12,295 bases of DNA. Source: Chromera velia (Eukaryota; Sar; Chromeraceae). Below, in pieces: positions 7,901 through 12,295 of the stretch (position 1 is the stretch's first letter; every line of letters begins with the position of its first letter). The position numbers were made by a program, and so were the translations under genes. The stretch covers positions 1 through 12,295 of the forward strand of contig JAHBMJ010003218.1 of NCBI GenBank assembly GCA_018398765.1, in the 5' to 3' direction. The notes under the pieces are model-generated. The model had not been told where the DNA came from, ran no database searches, and saw only the letters and a program-made list of their open reading frames with translations.

Positions 7901-9197
7901 CAGAGTCTCCGTCAATCTCCTCATCCTGTTCCTCCCCTTCCTCCTCATCACCCCTCTTTCCTTTCCCCCCTCCAACTTCAAACGCTTCCTCGATCACTCG
8001 AGGATCCTCACTAAACAGCTTTTCAACCATCTCTCGAAACTCATCTTTTTCCCCTCCTTCCTGTCTCTCAGCCATGTTCTCACCCCACGGCCACTGTCCG
8101 TCCTCCTCTTCCTCTTCATCTCCGTCTCCTTCCTCCTCCCCCAACTCCTCTTTCAGCTCCTCTTCAGAGATGACCTCCCACTCTCCAGTGTCTGCCAACT
8201 TCTCTATCTGATCACTGAATTCCTCCAACGACTGACTTGAGAGCCTCAGCTCTTCTTGCGGCGTAGTCATGTCGAACTCTACCTGGACCACTTCCCGAAA
8301 CAATTCATCGAACAGCTTGGGGTCCTGAATGTCCCCCTTCTGGATATCCTCCAGAAGATCAAAACGCGAATAAAAGTCAGACGCCCAACTGAAACTCTCT
8401 CCCCCTTCTGGCCTGTCAATATCCACCCACATGTCCTTTTCAACTCTCATTTTCCTCTTGTTACCCTGTTTGTCGGACATCACAACAGTCGAATTGGGTT
8501 CCGCTGCAAATTTCGGTACATTCGGGACCTTTCCATGTCGTCTCCTATAGTCTTCCAGGTAATTCTCCACCTTCATGATCAACCCCAACGTGGCTACGTT
8601 GCCTGCCTTGCTCTTGGGGTCGAACCCCACCCCCCTTGTTTTGAGTTCCTCTGCCAACCTTTCGTCAGAAAAGTGCCACAGGATGCGCACCAGCTCTGCG
8701 TTTCCTCGAGCGTCGAGGGACAATTCACCCAGAGACTTCTCGAAATAATGAAGAGTCGTCTGGGCTTTTCGGCGTGCCTGAAGCTGAGAATCGACCAGGT
8801 TGCCTGGGATGGAGACGGAAGGCAAGTCGTATTCTTTCATCTCTGCAACTTTCGTGTTGGGCAACACGGAAGAAAAGACCTGCAAAGCGGCTTCCATTTG
8901 CTTTTCCTCTTGTTTGGGGGTCCTGGAGGATTGGGCCTCTGGGTCATTTTTGATCTTTGGGAAAGCATCGAGGATGTTCTCAGGGGTGGTGCTCTTCCGT
9001 CTCCCCTCGTCTCCTGTTGTAGGAAAAGGGAGAAGACCATCAGGGAAGGCGCCGTCCTGGCTGTCCTCGAATAACCTTACGAGCGTCTTTTTTTTCCTGG
9101 CATGTGGACTGTTATGTCTAAATCGCGGGGAAGGCAAGAAAGCAGACGAAGGGACTGCGATTGCCGCCACTGCAGCAAGGCGGCACCAGAGCTCCAT
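4984..9197 (-). CDS. Predicted plastid-targeted dienelactone hydrolase-family protein, five exons
   Basis: Proposed exons are 9197-7320, 7072-6908, 6561-6294, 5884-5679 and 5169-4984, about 900 residues. The ATG at 9197 is the first in-frame Met; a GTG precedes it. Residues 1-19 (MELWCRLAAVAAIAVPSSA) form a signal peptide followed by FLPSPRF and a basic stretch, the S/T-rich-A-F pattern of leaders for complex red-type plastids. Residues about 340-475 are very acidic low complexity (Glu/Asp/Gly). The hydrolase domain spans roughly 575-860. It has YLVAP, LLPDVYGYKDKNIRKIADRL, VVVIPDLFDGNPW, GFSFGG (Ser718), VAFYPTRYN, VFAGND (Asp767), QCHGF (His803) and a final helix ESEEALHSAVSFLESW. The triad spacing (49 and 36) is close to Cys123-Asp171-His202 of bacterial dienelactone hydrolase, with Ser replacing Cys. 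The motif around DVYGY resembles plant members of the family. The substrate is unknown: probably an ester, lactone or thioester in the plastid. The first 550 residues match no domain I recognise. The exon 4 end is the least certain junction. Confidence 0.86.
5170..5678 (-). other. Intron 4 of the hydrolase gene (about 509 bp, donor uncertain)
   Basis: The acceptor TTGTATGCAG/GAA (AG at 5171-5170) is clear and enters the C-terminal helix frame in phase 0. For the donor, TGG/GTGGGT (GT at 5678-5677) and AAG/GTTCGT (GT at 5690-5689) keep phase 0. The stronger consensus C/GTGAGT (GT at 5686-5685) would shift the frame. The first was chosen because it resembles the intron 3 donor. Confidence 0.55.
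5885..6293 (-). other. Intron 3 of the hydrolase gene (409 bp)
   Basis: Donor CAAG/GTGGGA (GT at 6293-6292) and acceptor GCGTGCAG/GCG (AG at 5886-5885), phase 1, creating a Gly codon. The join gives AGNDTIQ-GARPVDLEGL and places the Asp and His of the triad in one frame, which supports the site choice. Confidence 0.78.
6562..6907 (-). other. Intron 2 of the hydrolase gene (346 bp)
   Basis: Donor GAG/GTCAGT (GT at 6907-6906) and acceptor TCCTTTCAG/GTT (AG at 6563-6562), phase 0. It joins KRRVYE to VWREQIDQSR. The donor hexamer is identical to that of intron 1. Confidence 0.85.
7073..7319 (-). other. Intron 1 of the hydrolase gene (247 bp)
   Basis: Donor CAG/GTCAGT (GT at 7319-7318) and acceptor GTGTGTGTGTGCAG/ATC (AG at 7074-7073), phase 0. 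Splicing joins IADRLSQ to ICNTVVVIPDLF, restoring the beta-strand segment expected in the hydrolase fold. The 3' end has a TG repeat in place of a plain pyrimidine tract. Confidence 0.85.
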
Positions 9198-9504
9198 CAC
9201 CCCAAACTCTCCGAGTTCAAGGAGGAGACGGCATCAAAAAGAAAATCGGATCGTCCAAGCAGAAGAAAAAAACAAACACGCACGCACAAGATCTGGACGG
9301 AAGATGTGAGTGAATCTTTGCGAAAGGAGCTGCGGCCAGAAGAGGCAGGTGTCTGTTGGTAGATTTCGGAAGATGAGCGTCGATGATCGAGGACTCAGCC
9401 ATGCATTTCTTTTTTTGTTGTGCAACGATGGCCGCTGTGCCATGCTGTGCCTGACGCACGCACGTGGCAACTTCGATCGGTTTCTTACGTGGGTTGTGCC
9501 AGCC

Positions 9505-9611
9505 TTTTGGGGCCCGCGTTTCTAATTTGCGCGTGCATGCCAAAATTCCTGATCGAGTTAATTGGCGCAATATGTGCTGAGCCATGCCGATCGAGCTTCG
9601 CGGGCCCAAAA
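9505..9611. repeat. Inverted repeat with 13-14 base arms in the divergent promoter
   Basis: The left arm 9505-9518 and right arm 9599-9611 are reverse complements except for one extra G in the left. They are separated by 80 bases containing TGCATGC and GATCGA words. A hairpin is possible, but paired binding sites serving both directions seem more natural. Confidence 0.65.
9534..9540. promoter_or_regulatory. TGCATGC motif, first copy in the divergent promoter
   Basis: A near-palindromic TGCATGC within GCGCGTGCATGCC. TGCATGC is a known ApiAP2 recognition word in apicomplexans; its function here is inferred only from position. Confidence 0.35.
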
Positions 9612-9621
9612 TCATTTTCAG

Positions 9622-9628
9622 TGCATGC
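9622..9628. promoter_or_regulatory. TGCATGC motif, second copy in the divergent promoter
   Basis: TGCATGC within GTGCATGCAGCGCGC, 88 bases from the first copy and likewise flanked by GCGC. The shared flank makes a common factor more plausible than chance. Confidence 0.35.
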
Positions 9629-9948
9629 AGCGCGCTTAATTGCCTTTCGGGGCCACGTCTTTCGAATAATCGGCTAGCGAGTTGGGAGACCTCTCTAATC
9701 CGATTCCCAACAATGCAACAGTGCACATGTCCTTATCTGCTCCTTTTGTTCCTTCCTTGAAGATACTCGCAAATACCATTCTATAATCGCATCACGTGTC
9801 CTAATCCTTTGTCAAACGTCTCGCTCGCAGCTTCACCAGGAGCCTGACAGACAAGCAGCCGCACACCTGACCAGTTCCCGTCCCTCGCAGTCTCTCAAAA
9901 CAACACGTGCAACTTGCAGCGGAACAGAACACACATCCAGAAGAGAAG

Positions 9949-10524
9949 ATGGATCTCACCCTCGTGATTGCTCTCGCTGTGGTCATTCCCACAGTCGCCC
10001 TCACTATTGTCGGAGTTCTGATCTGGCTCTGCCGATCTAGAAAGACTGCGTCCACCTCTACCGCCGCCCCCCAGCCGAAGACCGTCGAGACAGTTCAGCA
10101 GCAGCCCAAGCCCACCATGAGTGAAACTGCCACTGATTGCGACAACCACACCCTTGAGAATGAGGCAGAGAACACCCAGACTATGTGCGCAACGATGGAG
10201 CAGGAGAGGCTTCAGGAGTCTATCCAGCAGGAGCCTGCAATCGTGCAGAGGGCGGTTGACGGCCCTGTCAGCCTGAAGGCCCCTAGCCACTCTGCCCCCC
10301 CCAACGGACAGTCTGAGATGGTTCAGCTGAAGGCAGAGCTCAAGCAGCTTTACAAGAAGAGACAGGACTCTATTGAGGTCTCCTCCTCCGGATATGTCTT
10401 CAAGGACATCAATGTGTCTCCCGCAATTCGGTTGAAGAAGGCTATCTGTGCGGCCGCCGAGAGGGCCAACACTCAGAAGTCTTCCCCTTCTTTCCTCTCC
10501 ATGATTGGCCTCTCATCGCGGTAA
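9949..10524 (+). CDS. Small single-span membrane protein, unknown family
   Basis: The intronless frame encodes 191 residues. ATG 9949 is the first ATG after a 219-base ATG-free leader; the in-frame GTG at 9907 was not taken as the start. Residues 3-27 form a strong hydrophobic span (LTLVIALAVVIPTVALTIVG...), followed at once by CRSRK, so the short N-terminus should face away from the cytosol and the rest lie in it. Residues 36-60 are Thr/Ala/Pro/Gln-rich and about 80-100 are Gln/Glu-rich. Residues 121-138 are a likely charged helix (EMVQLKAELKQLYKKR). The C-terminal 50 residues (SSGYVFKDINVSPAIRLKKA, then a Ser-rich end) look most constrained. Lys is always AAG and Gln always CAG, stronger bias than in the hydrolase gene, which suggests high expression. 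It is divergent from the hydrolase gene. I recognise no homologue; a membrane-anchored adaptor is only a guess. Confidence 0.8.
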   Translation: MDLTLVIALAVVIPTVALTIVGVLIWLCRSRKTASTSTAAPQPKTVETVQQQPKPTMSETATDCDNHTLENEAENTQTMCATMEQERLQESIQQEPAIVQRAVDGPVSLKAPSHSAPPNGQSEMVQLKAELKQLYKKRQDSIEVSSSGYVFKDINVSPAIRLKKAICAAAERANTQKSSPSFLSMIGLSSR

Positions 10525-11480
10525 ACGAAGCTTGCCCCTTAGGCAGTAGCGACCACGAACGCACGAAGGGAGGGTATGTGGGGAAGGAGGCGGACGAACT
10601 GTTTGAACTGACCTGATTCTATTCAGTCAGCGAGAGAGGGAGAGTGGGTGTGATGTAAAGTAATAGGACGAGAGGGAGAGAGCGATTCAATTCTCCGGGA
10701 ACTACTACTGAAGAAGTTGCGTGTGCGCGCATATCTTTCAAATTCAGCCTTGTCTGTCGCTTTTTTGTGAGAGCATACTGTCAAGCCAGCGCCGGGGCAA
10801 GTGGACTCTCGACCTGCGGCTCGAGCTAGTCGGCTTGCCTTGGTGCAAAGGCGGGCAGAAGTGTGCAAACAAACTGGAGAGGGGAGAAGGGGCACTTCTT
10901 TCTTCTCTCCCTCCTCTCTGGAGGAAACGTTGGAGATTTGTGGTTTTGTGCATATCGTCCGCTTTGGCTCTTTTGAAGGGCTCGGTAATGTTTGTTCTTT
11001 TCGTTCGTTCATGTGTGCCGTGAAGTCGAAATGTGTTCATGCTAACTGCACGATAGCAAGTGCCTGTGTTGTGGCGTTTCTTTGTTCGTGGCGTTCTCCT
11101 TGAGTGCTCTTCTGAAAGTGTTGAACGTGTTCATTTCTTGTTTATCTTCTCTGTCAATGTTTGGGTACGCGTGTAACCGTGAATTTGTTTCTCGCTTTGA
11201 TTCTGCAAGTCTGTCTGTCTGTTGCTTGAAAGCCAGAGCCGCTTTCGGCCTATCGATTCGAGGGGATTCAGGCGGGTGTCGTTTGGTCGGTCTGTCTGTC
11301 TTGTCGGCTGATAGACGCGCGCCTCCCGAGAGGAAACTAAGTCTCCGGCTCTCGCGATTCGCGCTTGCTTAAATGCACACTTGCCTGCACGCCTGTTGAG
11401 CAGCTTGCTCATCTGCTCGACCATCCGTTGCGCATGCATGTATTCAGATGTACTTTTCATAAACAAAGCCTTTTTTCTGT
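10525..11480. other. Non-coding, T/G-rich; probable 3' UTR and spacer
   Basis: No frame has convincing protein composition. The plus strand becomes T- and G-rich from ~10900 to 11350 (many TTTG, GTTC and TCTGTCTG words), as expected of a 3' UTR. The Arg/Lys/Gln-rich frames on the minus strand, the longest at 11466-11131, mirror this bias. GCATGCATG occurs near 11432. No firm poly(A) signal located. Confidence 0.45.
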
Positions 11481-11913
11481 ACGCTATGTAAACCTATGTG
11501 TAAGGGCTAGTTTAACTCTAGGTTTTAAGTAACGTATACATACATACGTATACGAGGTGTAGGCAAGCTAGCAGATCAAAAGCATATTGATTCAAAAATT
11601 GATTTCAATAATTTTTTTAAATCTATATTTATAACAAAAATTGCTACGACTCACTTTTTATTTAGAACGGTGCTAGCGCTAGGTAGTAGGTGCTAGCGAT
11701 GGTGCAAGTCGACACCCGGTAGACTATGATGGCCGGTGGCAGTGGACCACGGGGCAACCCGGGGGAACATTAATCCTATCCTATCCTATTTAGCTATACT
11801 GAAAATTATACTAGAAATTATAGCTAATCGGGAAGGTAAATTATAAAGTATTAGTTAGACCTAATTATAGACTTTTAGCTACTTTTAGCATAACATAGCA
11901 TAGCCTAGCATTA
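11481..11913. other. AT-rich, repeat-bearing stretch without genes
   Basis: GC drops sharply from about 11480. Contents include a CGTATAC/GTATACG hairpin (11533-11539 with 11548-11554) and GGTGCTAGCG twice (11669-11678, 11689-11698), with a CTAGCGCTAG palindrome at the first. There is also a GC-rich island at about 11700-11765 (CACCCGG facing CCGGTG), three tandem TCCTA units near 11774-11789, and several CATAG/TAGCA words near 11890. This pattern resembles a decayed or non-autonomous mobile element. Confidence 0.45.
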
Positions 11914-11979
11914 ATTGATGTTCCAGGTTTTTCCTGTGGTCTACGGCCAGGCAAGCGGCCGTGAGGAGACTTCATCAAT
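11914..11979. other. Possible three-way-junction fold, 66 nt
   Basis: ATTGATG (11914-11920) pairs exactly with CATCAAT (11973-11979). Inside lie CAGG-TTTTT-CCTG (11924-11936) and ACGGCC-AGGCAAGC-GGCCGT (11943-11962). The result is a closed stem carrying two hairpins, small for a tRNA and lacking the T-arm. It does not contain the hammerhead core words. It could be an RNA domain or a DNA cruciform. Confidence 0.4.
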
Positions 11980-11988
11980 GGGTCGGCC

Positions 11989-12127
11989 CCTATAAATATA
12001 GTTGAAATAGTTAGCTATTTTCACTATTTTTATAACTATTTTTATAGTTGCTGACCTAGATAACTATTTTATTCTCAATATAGTAAAAATAGTTTACTAT
12101 AGCAACTATTCCAACTATTTTTATAGG
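11989..12127. repeat. 139-bp imperfect palindrome
   Basis: The outer 24 bases (11989-12012) match the reverse complement of 12104-12127 at 22 of 24 positions; inward the pairing weakens but continues through ACTATTTTTA/TAAAAATAGT words. ACTATTTTTATA occurs three times in it. It is similar in character to the 3834-3920 palindrome (both begin near a CCTATA-type word) but is not a copy I can align. Confidence 0.7.
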
Positions 12128-12181
12128 TCGTTATCTTCCATTGAAAAAGGGTTTTCACACATTTTTGGAACAAAGATGCAG

Positions 12182-12290
12182 CTTGATTTAGTGTTGAGAA
12201 AGACAAATCAAGTCACATAATTGTTGACCCAAAAGCGACGGTCTTTCGGGTCGCGCACTTCTTCTGCCCTTGCTCGCACGCTTGTGCGAG
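12182..12290. repeat. Three successive hairpins at the right edge
   Basis: CTTGATTT/AAATCAAG (12182-12189 with 12205-12212) is an exact 8-bp stem. GACCC/GGGTC (12226-12230 with 12248-12252) has a further AAAG/CTTT pair inside. CTCGCAC/GTGCGAG (12273-12279 with 12284-12290) is an exact 7-bp stem with loop GCTT. Together with the two preceding folds they make five hairpins in about 380 bases. No gene is visible here. Confidence 0.6.
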
Positions 12291-12295
12291 ATGCT

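Larger units (their letters stand above)
9198..9948. promoter_or_regulatory. Shared intergenic region between two divergent genes
   Basis: The 751 bp lie between the start codons of the minus-strand hydrolase gene and the plus-strand membrane-protein gene, so both promoters should be here. TGCATGC occurs at 9534-9540 and 9622-9628. TTTTGGGGCCCGCG (9505-9518) and CGCGGGCCCAAAA (9599-9611) are an inverted pair with one base difference, flanking the first TGCATGC. ACGTG words occur near 9469, 9488, 9795 and 9905. From 9730 to 9948 there is no ATG, and the last ~120 bases are C/A-rich, as expected of a 5' leader of the right-hand gene. No clear TATA box. Confidence 0.55.

Noticed and set aside
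8256-9074. Plus-strand open frame of 272 codons
   Set aside because: It is antisense to hydrolase exon 1, whose frame has a clear leader and downstream domain. The plus-strand product has no recognisable feature.
9217-9726. Minus-strand frame of 169 codons upstream of the hydrolase gene
   Set aside because: It lies in the intergenic region out of frame with the hydrolase start, covers the palindromic promoter elements and has no recognisable domain.
11131-11466. Minus-strand frame of 111 codons
   Set aside because: Arg/Lys/Gln/Thr-rich mirror of a T/G-rich plus strand, in probable 3' UTR; no domain or splice signal.
11938-11950. GTCTACGGCCA, matching the usual 5' end of 5S rRNA; also a GCAGGG...TCGGGCC word near 4770
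   Set aside because: Eleven bases and a short broken word are too little, and the rest of 5S rRNA is absent at both places.

Overview
The window looks like nuclear DNA of a eukaryotic alga with a complex, red-lineage plastid; a chromerid such as Chromera velia is my best guess. The grounds are: a gene with GT-AG introns of 250-510 bp; a predicted bipartite plastid leader (signal peptide, then a Phe just after the probable cleavage site and a basic stretch); GC-rich genes separated by long strand-biased non-coding DNA; and many TGCATGC words, a motif bound by ApiAP2 factors in the related apicomplexans. The species is inference. There are no bacterial-style operons, no CRISPR array and no RNA gene I can defend.

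Layout. Positions 1-74 may hold the 3' end of a plus-strand gene entering from the left, although a splice donor overlaps its stop codon. From 75 to about 2830 I find no convincing gene: a G-rich/polypurine stretch (to ~660), a degenerate G7-bearing minisatellite (908-1024), then T/C-rich DNA with two weak terminal-exon-like segments. From about 2830 to 4980 there is an AT-rich, repeat-rich patch: pentanucleotide TGTAC-type arrays near both ends (sharing a 19-bp direct repeat), an 87-bp palindrome, a broken zinc-ribbon-like ORF (4114-4561), a GC-rich hairpin, and an orphan minus-strand terminal exon (3436-3660).

The main gene is on the minus strand, 9197 to 4984. It has five exons and encodes about 900 residues: a plastid leader, a ~550-residue extension with a very acidic middle, and a C-terminal dienelactone hydrolase (alpha/beta hydrolase) domain with an apparent Ser718-Asp767-His803 triad spread over exons 3 and 4. 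A 751-bp intergenic region with a long inverted repeat and two TGCATGC sites separates its start from a divergent plus-strand gene (9949-10524). That gene is intronless, codes for a 191-residue single-span membrane protein and has extreme codon bias, which suggests high expression. It matches no family I know. The two genes may share regulatory DNA, but nothing shows a shared pathway.

From about 10525 the DNA is non-coding, first T/G-rich (3' UTR-like), then from ~11480 AT-rich and unusually dense in hairpins: a 7-bp-closed three-way fold (11914-11979), a 139-bp imperfect palindrome (11989-12127) and three more hairpins before the window ends. This looks like part of a non-autonomous mobile element or structured repeat, similar in character (not in demonstrable sequence) to the 3.3-4.9 kb patch.
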